From Thiodiazotropha sp040506705 (GTDB lineage: Bacteria > Pseudomonadota > Gammaproteobacteria > Chromatiales > Chromatiaceae), in contig JBEVWG010000013.1 in the NCBI GenBank assembly GCA_040506705.1, forward strand, positions 1 through 64,000: a stretch of DNA of 64,000 nt, written 5' to 3'. Below, in pieces: positions 34,107-43,690 of this stretch. Both the position numbers and the translations under genes were made by a program. Each line of letters opens with the position of its first letter. The first letter of the stretch is position 1. The notes under the pieces are model-generated. The model ran no database searches. It was not told where the DNA came from and was given only the letters and a program-made list of their open reading frames with translations.

Positions 34107-36623
34107 ATGGGTTTTGCAAAAAAGAATGGGGACCAGATGGCTAAGCAAGGGAGTGGGCGCACAATTCGCGGTTATTGGATGATTGGGGTGTTTGGCTTAT
34201 TGATCCTGGTCGTCGCCGCTTGGGCTGCTGATTACTACCTGGCCCAAAATGCGAAGCAGGCCAATCAGCAGTTTCATACCAAAGCCGTAGCCCAAACCCT
34301 GGCAGAGGCTGTCAGTGCTGGAATTCAGCAGCAAATCGATTTGATCAGAGGATTGGCCAGTCAGGTTGGAACCTCTGCGCTGTTTGACTTGAATGACCCT
34401 GAGAAATTACTGCGTGAACAACAAAGACTGACCGATTTAGTACCTGGCGCACTGCAGGTTCGTCTTCTGCCTGTAGGTGTAAGTGAGCCGGATAAGAGTA
34501 TCTCTCCCCACATGGGGTATGCGTCACTGCAACTGCTGAGGCAGGCTGAAACCAGTGATCAGTCGCTCCCAGCTGAACTGCATCAGTATGGTACGGCTCA
34601 CCAGCATATTGCTATTGCAGCTGCGATCCGTGGGCCAGCAGGCCAGATTAAAGGGGTCATTCACGCCTCTTTTCCAAGCAAAGAGTTCCAACGGTTACTG
34701 GATAGTGCCGGCAGCACAGTTGGGCGTATCGAGTGGCAACAGGTAATTTCTGGTAAAGCGCCTTTATCGCTTGCCGGAACGGGATTGTTGGCAGCAGCAG
34801 GTATACAGTCGGATGGTGTGATTTCTATTCCTGGATCAATTTGGCAGATCGCCTATTGGAGCAGTACCGGGGCTGTGCTCGATCCTCTAAAGATCGGAAT
34901 GCAGATTGCTCCCGGTGCGTTGCTGTTTCTTTTTACCGCTTTGCTGTTATTGATGCTTTCCAAACAGATGACCAAAGCATTAAAAGCGGATCAACACAGC
35001 ATACTCTCTCTGGTAGAAGCGCTGGTGGTGGGTCGTCCACCTAAATCCCAATTGGCGCAACTCAGTGATCTCCAGCCAACCTTGGATGTAATGGAGCATC
35101 AGATAAGAGAATATCGTAGCACGCAGGCAGGAAAGGCGACCACCAAACGAGGGAGTGCTACTGATGACAAGCCAGGAATGGGGATCTCTGTTGAAGAGGG
35201 TGTTCCGGCGATTCATGATCAAGCCGATTCTGAGACATTGATCCGTTCAGTTGATCTCTCGCCAACAATTTTTCGTGCGTATGATATCCGTGGTGTTGTG
35301 GGTGAGGTCCTGACAGAGGAAGCCGTTGCGGTGCTTGGTCAGGGTATTGGCAGCGAGATTTATGAGCAGGGACATAGCGCAGTAATTGTAGGTCGGGATG
35401 CGCGTAGATCGAGTGAAAGCCTTCAAAGTTCTCTCATTCAAGGACTTCAGGCCAGTGGCCGGGATGTGATTGACCTGGGACTGGTGCCAACGCCACTGGT
35501 CCATTTTGCTGCCCACGAACTCGATGCGGAGTGTGGGGTTATAGTGACCGGCAGTCACAATCCACCTCAATACAATGGTTTGAAAATGGTAATCGGGCGT
35601 GAGAGCCCCTCTCCAGAGGAGATCCAAAATCTCCGTCGTCGTATCGATGCTGATCAATTGCTGGTGGGTGAAGGCTCTTTTGATTCCAGGGATATCATAG
35701 AAGACTATATTGAGAGAGTGCTCTCGGATGTGCGAATGGGGCAAACCCTCAAGGTAGTGGTTGACTGTGGGAATGGTGCTGCATCTGTAGTTGCACCAGA
35801 GCTCTATCGCCAGCTTGGTTGTGAAGTAGTGGAGCTCTATTGTGATGTCGATGGTGATTTTCCCAATCACCATCCCGATCCGGGCGACCCGAAAAATATG
35901 GCTGATTTGCAGAAGGCTGTTGTAGAACACCAGGCTGCATTAGGTCTGGCGTTCGATGGTGACGGAGATCGCTTGGGAGTTGTTGACTCATCGGGGAATA
36001 TCATCTGGCCTGATCGTCTGTTGATGTATTTGGCAATCGATGTGCTGACCCGTGAGCCCGGTGGTGACATTATTTACGATGTGAAGTGCAGCCGTCATCT
36101 GGCAAATATCGTACTCTCCAATGGCGGTCGTCCGTTAATGTGGAAGAGTGGCCACTCCATGCTGAAGGCCAAGATGAAAGAGACCCATGCACTGTTGGCT
36201 GGGGAGTTCAGTGGCCATATTATTTTTTCCGAACGTTGGTACGGATTTGATGATGGTATATATGCTGGGGCACGCTTGCTTGAGATTCTCTCTCTGGATT
36301 ATCGTACCAGTGCAGAAGTATTTGCTGAGCTTCCCGATAGTCTATCGACGCCTGAATTTGTTGTACGCCTTGATGAGGGGTATGCCGAGACAGTGATGGA
36401 AGCACTCGATCTGTTGCCTGACATGCCAGGAGCCAGAATGGTCAAGATAGACGGTTTAAGGGCTGAATTTGAACAGGGGTGGGGCTTGGTGAGAGCGTCG
36501 AATACCTCTCCGGCACTGCTGTTCCGTTTTGAGGCAGAGACTGAAGATGGGTTGGCAGAGGTGCAGTCCATCTTCCGTGATATGCTTAATAAAGTCGATC
36601 CACACCTTGAGTTGCCATTCTAA
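34107..36623 (+). CDS. algC: Phosphomannomutase/phosphoglucomutase, long AlgC form
   Basis: 838 residues. The C-terminal half (about 385-838) is a complete phosphohexomutase: FRAYDIRGVVGEVLTEE, phospho-serine Ser483 in VTGSHNPPQYNGLKM, metal loop DGDGDRLG (D617, D619, D621) and sugar-binding GEFSGHI. It interconverts mannose/glucose 1- and 6-phosphates for polysaccharide, LPS and nucleotide-sugar synthesis. The first 380 residues form a membrane module: helix about 23-43, a periplasmic domain of about 220 residues, a second helix about 266-287, then a linker. Long AlgC forms with such N-termini are known in Pseudomonas annotation. A second start at 34137 is also plausible (GGGGA before it). 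Confidence 0.9.
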   Translation: MGFAKKNGDQMAKQGSGRTIRGYWMIGVFGLLILVVAAWAADYYLAQNAKQANQQFHTKAVAQTLAEAVSAGIQQQIDLIRGLASQVGTSALFDLNDPEKLLREQQRLTDLVPGALQVRLLPVGVSEPDKSISPHMGYASLQLLRQAETSDQSLPAELHQYGTAHQHIAIAAAIRGPAGQIKGVIHASFPSKEFQRLLDSAGSTVGRIEWQQVISGKAPLSLAGTGLLAAAGIQSDGVISIPGSIWQIAYWSSTGAVLDPLKIGMQIAPGALLFLFTALLLLMLSKQMTKALKADQHSILSLVEALVVGRPPKSQLAQLSDLQPTLDVMEHQIREYRSTQAGKATTKRGSATDDKPGMGISVEEGVPAIHDQADSETLIRSVDLSPTIFRAYDIRGVVGEVLTEEAVAVLGQGIGSEIYEQGHSAVIVGRDARRSSESLQSSLIQGLQASGRDVIDLGLVPTPLVHFAAHELDAECGVIVTGSHNPPQYNGLKMVIGRESPSPEEIQNLRRRIDADQLLVGEGSFDSRDIIEDYIERVLSDVRMGQTLKVVVDCGNGAASVVAPELYRQLGCEVVELYCDVDGDFPNHHPDPGDPKNMADLQKAVVEHQAALGLAFDGDGDRLGVVDSSGNIIWPDRLLMYLAIDVLTREPGGDIIYDVKCSRHLANIVLSNGGRPLMWKSGHSMLKAKMKETHALLAGEFSGHIIFSERWYGFDDGIYAGARLLEILSLDYRTSAEVFAELPDSLSTPEFVVRLDEGYAETVMEALDLLPDMPGARMVKIDGLRAEFEQGWGLVRASNTSPALLFRFEAETEDGLAEVQSIFRDMLNKVDPHLELPF

Positions 36624-36687
36624 GCGGTGTGTATCAGGCTACTTTGTATAGATAGTTAAACCTTCCTCACTGAGTTGTCACCAAAAG

Positions 36688-37584
36688 ATGAGTCTAACAG
36701 CTGAACAGGCGCAGAATATTGCCCACGTATTAACCTCAGCCCTCCCCTATATCCAGCGATTTAGTGGTAAAACCCTGGTCATTAAATATGGCGGTAACGC
36801 CATGGTCGACGAGGCTTTAAAAAACAGTTTTGCCATGGATGTGGTGTTGATGAAGCTGGTTGGGGTTAATCCTGTGGTTGTGCATGGCGGCGGTCCACAG
36901 ATTGCCGATCTACTGGGGCGGTTGGGCAAGAATTCTGAGTTTGTTCAGGGGATGCGAGTCACCGACAGCGAAACCATGGACGTTGTAGAGATGGTGCTGG
37001 GTGGATTGGTGAACAAAGACATCGTTAGTCTGATCAACCGTGCAGGTGGTTCGGCTGTGGGGCTGACAGGTAAGGATGGTGATCTGATCCACGCAAAAAA
37101 AATGGTGATCAACCGCGTCGGGCCTGAGTTGGATGTTCCTGAAATCATCGATATTGGGCATGTTGGTGAGGTGGAGAGCATTGATGTGAGTGTGGTCGAT
37201 ATGTTGATACAGGGTGACTTTATTCCTGTAATCGCACCTATCGGTGTCGGCAAGGACGGCCACTCCTATAATATCAATGCAGACCTGGTTGCCGGTAAGG
37301 TCGCAGAGGTTATGCAGGCAGAGAAGCTGATACTCCTGACCAACACCCGGGGATTGCTTGATAAGGACGGTGGTCTGCTGACAGGTCTCTCTGCTGAACG
37401 GGTCGATGAATTGATTGATGATGGGACTATTCACGGTGGCATGCTGCCTAAAATTGCCACGGCTCTGGAAGCGGTGAAAGCGGGAGTGGGAAGCTCTCAT
37501 ATCATTGATGGACGCGTACCCCATGCAGTTTTACTTGAGCTGTTCACGGATGAGGGTGTGGGTACCTTGATTCGGCGTAGATGA
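36688..37584 (+). CDS. argB: Acetylglutamate kinase
   Basis: Second step of arginine synthesis: phosphorylates N-acetylglutamate. VIKYGGNAMVD (Lys and Gly loop), VVHGGGPQI, and GKDG/NINADLVAGKVAEVMQAEKLILLTNT are the family blocks. 298 residues, the long form that is commonly arginine-inhibited; the N-terminal helix (about 1-20, LTAEQAQNIAHVLTSALPYI) fits that group. It overlaps slmA by 4 bases. The algC-argB-slmA order is found in Pseudomonas and relatives. Confidence 0.95.
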   Translation: MSLTAEQAQNIAHVLTSALPYIQRFSGKTLVIKYGGNAMVDEALKNSFAMDVVLMKLVGVNPVVVHGGGPQIADLLGRLGKNSEFVQGMRVTDSETMDVVEMVLGGLVNKDIVSLINRAGGSAVGLTGKDGDLIHAKKMVINRVGPELDVPEIIDIGHVGEVESIDVSVVDMLIQGDFIPVIAPIGVGKDGHSYNINADLVAGKVAEVMQAEKLILLTNTRGLLDKDGGLLTGLSAERVDELIDDGTIHGGMLPKIATALEAVKAGVGSSHIIDGRVPHAVLLELFTDEGVGTLIRRR

Positions 37585-38183
37585 TGACAAAAGAGAAGAA
37601 GGTGCCTCGTAGGCAATTGATTCTCGAGGCACTGGCTCGTGAACTTGAGCAGAACCCTGGGGAGAGGATTACAACTGCTTCTCTGAGTAAGGCGGTTGGT
37701 GTTTCTGAGGCGGCACTCTATCGTCATTTTGCCAGCAAAGCCAAGATGTTCGAAGGATTGATTGATTTCGCTGAAGAGAGTGTCTTTATTCGCATCAATC
37801 AGATTCTCAAAGAACATTCAGATGCACAAACCCGATGTGCACGAATTCTCTACCTGTTATTGGTTTTCTCTGAACGGAATCCAGGCATAACCAGAGTTTT
37901 ACTTGGTGATGTTCTGGTGGGTGAGACAGAGCGCCTGTTGGCTCGTGTCGGGCAGTTTTTTGATCGCTTCGAGACCCAGCTAAAACAGATCCTGAGAGAA
38001 GGAGAGATGAGGAGTGAAGGGCGGCCTCATGCCTTGGATAGCGCAATTTCTGCCAACATGATGACCTGTCTTGTAGAGGGGTTGCTGCACCAATATCTGC
38101 GTAGTCGATTTAAAGCATCACCACTGCAGCATTGGGAGATTCAGTGGCGGCTTCTATCAGCAACCCTGTTTCCAGATAGTTAA
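37581..38183 (+). CDS. slmA: Nucleoid occlusion protein SlmA
   Basis: TetR-fold DNA-binding protein that blocks FtsZ ring assembly over the nucleoid. The N-terminal helix-turn-helix, ITTASLSKAVGVSEAALYRHFASKAKMF, is very close to E. coli SlmA, and the rest of the protein keeps the SlmA pattern (SERNPGITRVLLGDVLVGETERL). 200 residues. Overlaps argB by 4 bases and is probably cotranscribed. Two adjacent ATG codons (37581, 37584) are possible starts. Confidence 0.87.
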   Translation: MMTKEKKVPRRQLILEALARELEQNPGERITTASLSKAVGVSEAALYRHFASKAKMFEGLIDFAEESVFIRINQILKEHSDAQTRCARILYLLLVFSERNPGITRVLLGDVLVGETERLLARVGQFFDRFETQLKQILREGEMRSEGRPHALDSAISANMMTCLVEGLLHQYLRSRFKASPLQHWEIQWRLLSATLFPDS

Positions 38184-38262
38184 CGGCCATCAGGGGTTTG
38201 CTGGTCAGCATTCAGCCATATTCCATCAAAGTATACTCCACACCAGAATATCACTCTGCCAG

Positions 38263-39237
38263 CTATTGGGTGAGTGCTTTCTGAAACCCTTCTTTTATTT
38301 TCAATACCTTTGATGTTTTCTTGCATGGGATGCTGTTTGTCGGATCAGCTTTGCATTGTAGATCCATGAAGATCACAGTATTGCCCTTTTGTGGATCCTC
38401 AATACGGGACATGGAGATGCTGATATCGCCATCATTGACAGGCTCGCCTGCAATCACAATGTTTTTGCCATCGATTTTGATTGCTGTGGTGCTGTGCTTT
38501 TTAAGATACTGCTTGGCCAATATCCAGGGTTTGTCACAGGAGTTGTCATCCTGGCAATCGTAGACATTTTGAAGTGCGTCACTGAAGGTTGACTCGGCCT
38601 CTTTGATAGGATTGTTGCTGGCACTCAGCTTTTTCAATTCACGAAAGCGCTTCAGGTCCTGGGCGAATGATTGCCGTATACGGTTTTTATGGTGTTCTCG
38701 ATCGATAATGGAGCTGTAGGCATCCTTTAAAGCCTGCCGTTTGATCTCGATATTCTTCTGCATCTTCGCTGAGACAGGTTTTCCGCTCAATTCTCTCTGC
38801 GCGGCATGCTGTTGCATGTCATCAAGGGTCGATTTGAGCCGTTTGATATTCGATTGGGTTACCCTGATGTGCGTGTCTACAGCCTGTAGTTGCCCATTAC
38901 GGGTCATCAGAATATCATCTTCAGTGCGGAAGGAGCGTAACAGCACATTATCAAGGGCCTGCTGTTTTTCCAGTACCCTCTGTCGCTCCAGTCGCAGCCG
39001 CTCCTCTTCGCGCTCCTGCCTGAGTTCCTCGGCAGTCTTAGCCGCGTCCACCTTTTGTATCGTGACGCCATGCTCATCTAGATGAGTACGTGCCCGATGT
39101 GTCTCCGTTGGTGGTAACTTGTCGGAATAGTGGGTACGCCCTTCGTCATCCGTCCATTTGTAAAGCTTCCCTGCAAAACAATTTAGGGGTAAGACGCTGC
39201 AAAAAAGGATAGCTATACAGATATTTCTCAAACCCAT
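38263..39237 (-). CDS. DUF4124 coiled-coil periplasmic protein
   Basis: 324 residues. Signal peptide (MGLRNICIAILFCSVLPLNCFA), then a DUF4124 domain (KLYKWTDDEGRTHYSDKLPP, about 23-60), then a long charged coiled coil (about 65-215, many Glu/Arg/Gln) and a C-terminal domain with four cysteines (CQDDNSC ... CKADPTNSIPC). Secreted to the periplasm or envelope. Function unknown; the C-terminal half is not a family I recognise. Confidence 0.7.
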   Translation of the reverse strand: MGLRNICIAILFCSVLPLNCFAGKLYKWTDDEGRTHYSDKLPPTETHRARTHLDEHGVTIQKVDAAKTAEELRQEREEERLRLERQRVLEKQQALDNVLLRSFRTEDDILMTRNGQLQAVDTHIRVTQSNIKRLKSTLDDMQQHAAQRELSGKPVSAKMQKNIEIKRQALKDAYSSIIDREHHKNRIRQSFAQDLKRFRELKKLSASNNPIKEAESTFSDALQNVYDCQDDNSCDKPWILAKQYLKKHSTTAIKIDGKNIVIAGEPVNDGDISISMSRIEDPQKGNTVIFMDLQCKADPTNSIPCKKTSKVLKIKEGFQKALTQ

Positions 39238-39308
39238 GCTCGCTTATGACTCTAATTTCGTTAAATATCGATTATACTTCGGGAGTTACCTCATAAGATA
39301 GCTGGTTT

Positions 39309-40055
39309 GTGGAACAGTTCACCCTTTTCATTATTTCTATTCTGGCGAATCTCTTCTCCGCCTTCTCTGGTGGCGGTGCGGGATTGGTGCAATTGCCTGC
39401 ATTAATCTTCCTTGGATTACCTTTCGGTATCGCTTTAGCGACCCACAAAGTGGCCTCTGTGGCGCTGGGGATTGGCGCCACTATACGACATCTGCGCGAG
39501 GGTGGGCTGGAGCGTCAATTTGTGATCTTTATGCTCGCAGCCGGTATACCTGGCGTGATCCTTGGTGCAAGTCTTATTCTGCAGATACCGGACAGGATCG
39601 CCGAAGTCTCCCTTGGAATACTCACCCTGGGGTTGAGTCTCTACTCTTTTCTAAGTCCTCAGCTGGGGCAGGAGTACAAGGCAATTCATCGTGACCGGAT
39701 AGGGATGATCGCCGGGGGAGTGGGGTTGTTCCTGATTGGTGTGCTGAACGGCTCTCTCACTTCTGGCACAGGTCTGTTTGTTACGCTCTGGCTAGTGCGC
39801 TGGTATGGGCTCGACTACCAGCGTGCAGTAGCGCACACCTTGGTCCTGGTTGGGGTGTTTTGGAATGGCAGTGGGGCCATTACTTTAGGGCTTCTGGGGG
39901 AGATACGTTGGCAGTGGTTGCCTGTTCTGATTGCTGGATCGTTGATTGGTGGCTATTTCGGAGCACACCTCTCAATTGCTAAAGGGAATAGATGGATCAA
40001 AAGGGGGTTTGAAATTGTCACCCTCCTCGTTGGATTGAAGCTTATTTATGGATAG
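39309..40055 (+). CDS. TSUP-family (TauE/SafE) membrane permease
   Basis: 248 residues with about eight hydrophobic segments. N-terminal SAFSGGGAGLVQLPALIFLGLP and C-terminal GSLIGGYFGAHLSIAKGNRWIKRGFEI repeats are the TSUP signature. Exporters of this family move sulfite, sulfoacetate or other small organic or sulfur anions; the substrate here cannot be read. The start is GTG at 39309. Divergent from the DUF4124 gene and convergent with pyrE. Confidence 0.78.
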   Translation: MEQFTLFIISILANLFSAFSGGGAGLVQLPALIFLGLPFGIALATHKVASVALGIGATIRHLREGGLERQFVIFMLAAGIPGVILGASLILQIPDRIAEVSLGILTLGLSLYSFLSPQLGQEYKAIHRDRIGMIAGGVGLFLIGVLNGSLTSGTGLFVTLWLVRWYGLDYQRAVAHTLVLVGVFWNGSGAITLGLLGEIRWQWLPVLIAGSLIGGYFGAHLSIAKGNRWIKRGFEIVTLLVGLKLIYG

Positions 40056-40060
40056 CAGCT

Positions 40061-40096
40061 CCCGACACTTGAAGGAGGAGTAGCTCGAGTGCCGGG
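40061..40096. terminator. Possible hairpin between TSUP gene and pyrE
   Basis: CCCGACACT / AGTGCCGGG, a 9-bp stem with one mismatch and an 18-base loop, between convergent genes. Weak; no T run. Confidence 0.3.
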
Positions 40097-40125
40097 TGGT
40101 GCTTGAAGCAAGCTGGGGTTGCAGA

Positions 40126-40770
40126 TTACGCGACCCCGTAATTCTTGCGATAGGCTTGAATACGTTGCAGTGCATCCTTGTCATCATCTTTCTCACTGAG
40201 ATATTCGATCAGCTGCTCAAGCTTGACTATGGCGCTGACAGGCATGCCGTAATCACTCTCGACTTCCTGTATGGCCGATCTCTCCCCCTGTCCCCGCTCT
40301 TGCCGATCCAAGGCGATCACAACCCCTGCAGGGATGGCACTTTCGCTCTTGATGATCTCCACTGATTCACGCACTGAAGTGCCTGCAGAGATGACATCAT
40401 CGATGATCATTATTCTGCCTTCCAGGGCATGTCCGACAATCACACCACCCTCGCCATGATCTTTAGCCTCTTTGCGATTGAAGGCATAGGGCAGATCCAG
40501 ACCATGATGGTCATGCAGCGCAGCAGCAGTTACTGCAGCCAATGGAATGCCTTTGTAGGCTGGGCCGTAGAGTACATCGAATTCGATTCCGGAATCGACT
40601 ATAGCCTGGGCATAGTATCGTCCCAATCGTGCCAGACTGGCACCGGTATTGAAGAGTCCAGCGTTGAAGAAATAGGGGCTGACCCGGCCGGATTTCAGCG
40701 TGAACTCGCCAAACCGAAGTACCCCGACGTCGAGGGCGAAGTCAAGAAATTCCCGTTGATAATCCTGCAT
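40126..40770 (-). CDS. pyrE: Orotate phosphoribosyltransferase
   Basis: Pyrimidine synthesis: joins orotate and PRPP to give OMP. The start at 40770 (MQDYQREFLDFALDVGVLRFG) matches the family; an ATG 16 codons upstream adds unrelated residues. PRPP-binding motif IMIIDDVISAGTSVRES is complete. 214 residues. It faces an AmpG-like permease across a 170-base spacer. Confidence 0.94.
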   Translation of the reverse strand: MQDYQREFLDFALDVGVLRFGEFTLKSGRVSPYFFNAGLFNTGASLARLGRYYAQAIVDSGIEFDVLYGPAYKGIPLAAVTAAALHDHHGLDLPYAFNRKEAKDHGEGGVIVGHALEGRIMIIDDVISAGTSVRESVEIIKSESAIPAGVVIALDRQERGQGERSAIQEVESDYGMPVSAIVKLEQLIEYLSEKDDDKDALQRIQAYRKNYGVA

Positions 40771-40940
40771 GATCGAATACCTGTTTAAAGAGAGGTGCGC
40801 ATTGTAACCTCCCGCCACCTAAATAGTCATCAGAGCATACAATTTGGGCTTTGAGCCGACAGGGTGTTCACCGGACTCGAATGGGACTATTGACCAACAG
40901 AAGCATATAATGCCCGATCATTTCACGATTAGAGGTATCC

Positions 40941-42335
40941 GTGTCAACAGCCAGCAGGTTATCCAATTGGCGCCAAACATTGTCAGTCTATTGGCAGCCG
41001 GGCGTTCGCAATATGCTCTTTTTGGGGTTTTCAGCCGGATTGCCCCTGTTGCTGGTTTTCGGGACCCTCTCCTTTTGGCTGCGAGAGGCTGGCATTGCCC
41101 GCTCCACCATTGGCTTTTTGAGCTGGGTGGCTCTGGCATATGGCTTCAAGTGGATCTGGGCTCCATTGGTCGATCGTATGCAATTACCCTGGCTGACGAG
41201 ACGTTTGGGGCGTCGTCGGGGATGGATGATTTTTGCCCAGATGATGGTGATCCTGGGGCTTTGTGGATTGGCCTTCTCTGATCCGCTGCAAGGATTAGGC
41301 TCATTTGCTTTGTTTGCGCTGTTGGTGGCTTTTTCTTCCGCTACCCAGGATATCGCCATCGATGCCTACCGTATCGAATCGGCTGAGGTAAAGTTTCAGG
41401 GGTATATGGCTGCAAACTACATGATCGGCTATCGCTTGGCGATGATCGTCAGTGGCGGTGGTGCCCTGGGGATTGCGAATTGGGTTGCACCAACTGAGAC
41501 TGGCTATCATCTTGCTGCCTGGACCCTGGCCTATCTGAGTATGGCGCTGTTGATGTTAGTGGGTGTGGCGACAGTTTTGCTGATATCAGAACCGGATGTA
41601 CATCCCGATAGGGCAACCTTAGAGCAGGAGGCCAAAGTTGAGGAGGCCCTGGGGCAACAAACCTGGCTACCTGAACCGCTGCGTCGATTCATGACCTGGT
41701 TTTCCGATGCGGTAGTCAGTCCATTTGTCGATTTTATCAGGCGTTACCAATGGCAGGCTCTATTGTTACTGGCCCTGATTGCCACCTACCGGATTTCAGA
41801 TATTGTGCTAGGGGTTATCTCGAGCGTTTTCTATGTTGATCTGGGTTTCAGTAAGGGTGAGGTTGGTCTGGTTGTCGGTGTGTTTGGCGTGGTAATGACC
41901 TTGGTTGGCGCTGTTCTTGGGGGTACTTTGGTTGCTCGTTTCAGTGTGATGCCAATCTTACTTATTGGTGGGATATTGGCAGCGGCAACCAATCTCCTTT
42001 TTGCCTGGTTAGCTGAGGTTGGATATAACCTCTTCTTTTTGACCCTGGTGATCTCGGCAGATAATCTGAGCGCCGGCTTGGCAACTGCTGCATTTGTTGC
42101 CTATCTTTCAAGTTTGACCAATGTCGCCTATTCGGCAACCCAGTATGCGCTATTCAGCTCAGTAATGTTGTTATTGCCAAAATTCCTGGGTGGCTTTTCC
42201 GGCGTGATGGTGGATAGTTTTGGTTATCCTGCATTCTTTCTGATTACCGCTTCAATCGGAGTGCCTGTCATATTCCTGATTCTATTGGCAATGCGATATG
42301 TACCTGTGCCCAGCTCGAAGCATAATCCCGGATAA
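40941..42335 (+). CDS. ampG: AmpG-like muropeptide permease (MFS)
   Basis: 464-residue major facilitator protein with about 12-14 membrane helices. The N-terminal region GFSAGLPLLLVFGTLSFWLREAGI, GFKWIWAPLVDR and RRRGWMI are characteristic of AmpG, which imports anhydro-muropeptides for cell-wall recycling. Start GTG at 40941 with AGAGG five bases upstream. The middle insert (about 215-255) is a hydrophilic loop, as in AmpG. No ampD or recycling genes are near, so the assignment rests on sequence. Confidence 0.82.
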   Translation: MSTASRLSNWRQTLSVYWQPGVRNMLFLGFSAGLPLLLVFGTLSFWLREAGIARSTIGFLSWVALAYGFKWIWAPLVDRMQLPWLTRRLGRRRGWMIFAQMMVILGLCGLAFSDPLQGLGSFALFALLVAFSSATQDIAIDAYRIESAEVKFQGYMAANYMIGYRLAMIVSGGGALGIANWVAPTETGYHLAAWTLAYLSMALLMLVGVATVLLISEPDVHPDRATLEQEAKVEEALGQQTWLPEPLRRFMTWFSDAVVSPFVDFIRRYQWQALLLLALIATYRISDIVLGVISSVFYVDLGFSKGEVGLVVGVFGVVMTLVGAVLGGTLVARFSVMPILLIGGILAAATNLLFAWLAEVGYNLFFLTLVISADNLSAGLATAAFVAYLSSLTNVAYSATQYALFSSVMLLLPKFLGGFSGVMVDSFGYPAFFLITASIGVPVIFLILLAMRYVPVPSSKHNPG

Positions 42336-42462
42336 TGTGTCAATTTTTTGAGGTTAACTGCAATGTGGTCTGAAATACGATCTGATAGTCTCCAGCTGGT
42401 GATTCATACAGATGATACTCATATCATTGATAGATCGAGGTTGATTGTCGGGAGCGCAATCC

Positions 42463-43143
42463 ATGGTTGAACCAGGAAGTTATCTGGCTGCATTTGTTGT
42501 TGGGCTATTGGGTGGTGGTCATTGTGCCGGTATGTGTGGTGGCATCGTTGGTGCTTTGACATTCGGCCTGCCGGAACAGGTACGGGATAGACTTATACAG
42601 ACACTGCCTTACCAGGTTGGTTATAACCTTGGTCGTATTACCAGTTATGTCTTGGCTGGCGCGATCATGGGGGGGCTCGGTCTATTACTGGCTCAATTGA
42701 TGCCGGTCTATGTAGCGCAACAGGTGTTGTTGATCGTAGCTGGTTTATTCATGATCTTTCTTGGGCTCTATCTAGGTGGTTGGTGGTTAGGTTTGTCTAG
42801 AATAGAGCATCTGGGTAACAGTTTATGGAAGCGTATCGAGCCCTTTGCAAGAAAACTGTTACCGGTTAAAACCCCTGCACAAGCTTGGGTTCTGGGTATT
42901 GTCTGGGGCTGGATCCCCTGTGGTCTGGTCTACAGTATGTTGATCTGGACTGTTTCATCAGGTGGCATTGTTGAAGGTGCGGGATTGATGTTGGCCTTCG
43001 GCTTAGGCACATTGCCAAATCTTTTTGCTATGGGGATGGTTGCAGGTAGCCTGGCGAGATGGCTCAAGGATATTCGGGTTCGTCGTGCAGCAGGGTTGAC
43101 GGTCATCATATTTGGTTTGGTGACCTTATATCGAGCTTTCTAA
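42463..43143 (+). CDS. TauE/SafE-like (COG2836) membrane protein
   Basis: 226 residues with about six membrane helices. GLLGGGHCAGMCGGIVGALTFG, with its His-Cys and Cys pair, and GIVWGWIPCGLVYSML identify the COG2836 group, often encoded next to copper-transporting or cytochrome oxidase assembly genes and proposed to handle metals or sulfur compounds. The start at 42463 has GGGAG eight bases upstream; an upstream TTG at 42445 is less likely. No ccoG/ccoI cluster is near. Confidence 0.75.
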   Translation: MVEPGSYLAAFVVGLLGGGHCAGMCGGIVGALTFGLPEQVRDRLIQTLPYQVGYNLGRITSYVLAGAIMGGLGLLLAQLMPVYVAQQVLLIVAGLFMIFLGLYLGGWWLGLSRIEHLGNSLWKRIEPFARKLLPVKTPAQAWVLGIVWGWIPCGLVYSMLIWTVSSGGIVEGAGLMLAFGLGTLPNLFAMGMVAGSLARWLKDIRVRRAAGLTVIIFGLVTLYRAF

Positions 43144-43203
43144 CAGCCCTGAGTGTCGTAATGCTTGTGGTCTGATTACTATAAGAGAGTTCCCGTTAAT
43201 CAA

Positions 43204-43227
43204 CCCCTCTCACCCAGAGGGCGAGGG
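43204..43227. repeat. CCCCTCTC-type intergenic hairpin
   Basis: CCCCTCTCACCCAGAGGGCGAGGG, a small palindrome of the same style as 53540-53564 and 53665-53703. Between the SafE-like gene and DUF4426. Confidence 0.5.
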
Positions 43228-43246
43228 AGTTAGTGGGGTAGCAGAG

Positions 43247-43690
43247 CTAGTCGATATAAAAATCCTGGCTCAACTTGGCGGTATAGAAACGCCGCTCTCC
43301 TCTGGGTTGAACCTTTAACTCAAAATTCAGTGTCTCCTGGTCAGCGATGCGGAACTCACCGATGTAATAGACGGCATCACCCTCTGTGACCTTACGCATG
43401 GGGATGCTGATCAACTGGCCGCGTATATTATTAGCCTTGGCCATTACGATGGCTTCCGATGGTGTACCGGTGGTTCCTTCCTCTGATTTGATGATGCTGA
43501 CATTCAGCATGCCACGGTACTTACTTCGTTGAATGCCATATTGGCGCGCTACATTGGGTTCCAGTGAAGCACTGGGTATGGCGTTGTGGTGAATGGTATA
43601 TCCAGGAATGGTGGTACTGTTTTCTGCCCAGACAGGAAGGGTGATGAGTGATACAAACAGCAGTCTGGTAAAAAAATTAAAAACGGACAT
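43247..43690 (-). CDS. DUF4426 periplasmic protein
   Basis: 147 residues. Signal peptide (MSVFNFFTRLLFVSLITLPVWA) followed by the DUF4426 domain, with the YTIHHNAIPSASLEPNVARQYGI opening and beta-rich remainder ending FYTAKLSQDFYID. In Pseudomonas the homologue lies downstream of the yggS-proC-yggT-metX-metW cluster. Here it is downstream of the dynamin-yggU-yggT-proC group on the same strand, but 394 bases after the dynamin gene. Function unknown. Confidence 0.78.
   Translation of the reverse strand: MSVFNFFTRLLFVSLITLPVWAENSTTIPGYTIHHNAIPSASLEPNVARQYGIQRSKYRGMLNVSIIKSEEGTTGTPSEAIVMAKANNIRGQLISIPMRKVTEGDAVYYIGEFRIADQETLNFELKVQPRGERRFYTAKLSQDFYID

Noticed and set aside
35247..35930. 227-codon open frame opposite algC
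   Set aside because: Antisense to the conserved mutase domain with its active-site motifs; a shadow of high-quality coding sequence.
36910..37524. 204-codon open frame opposite argB
   Set aside because: Antisense shadow of a complete acetylglutamate kinase.
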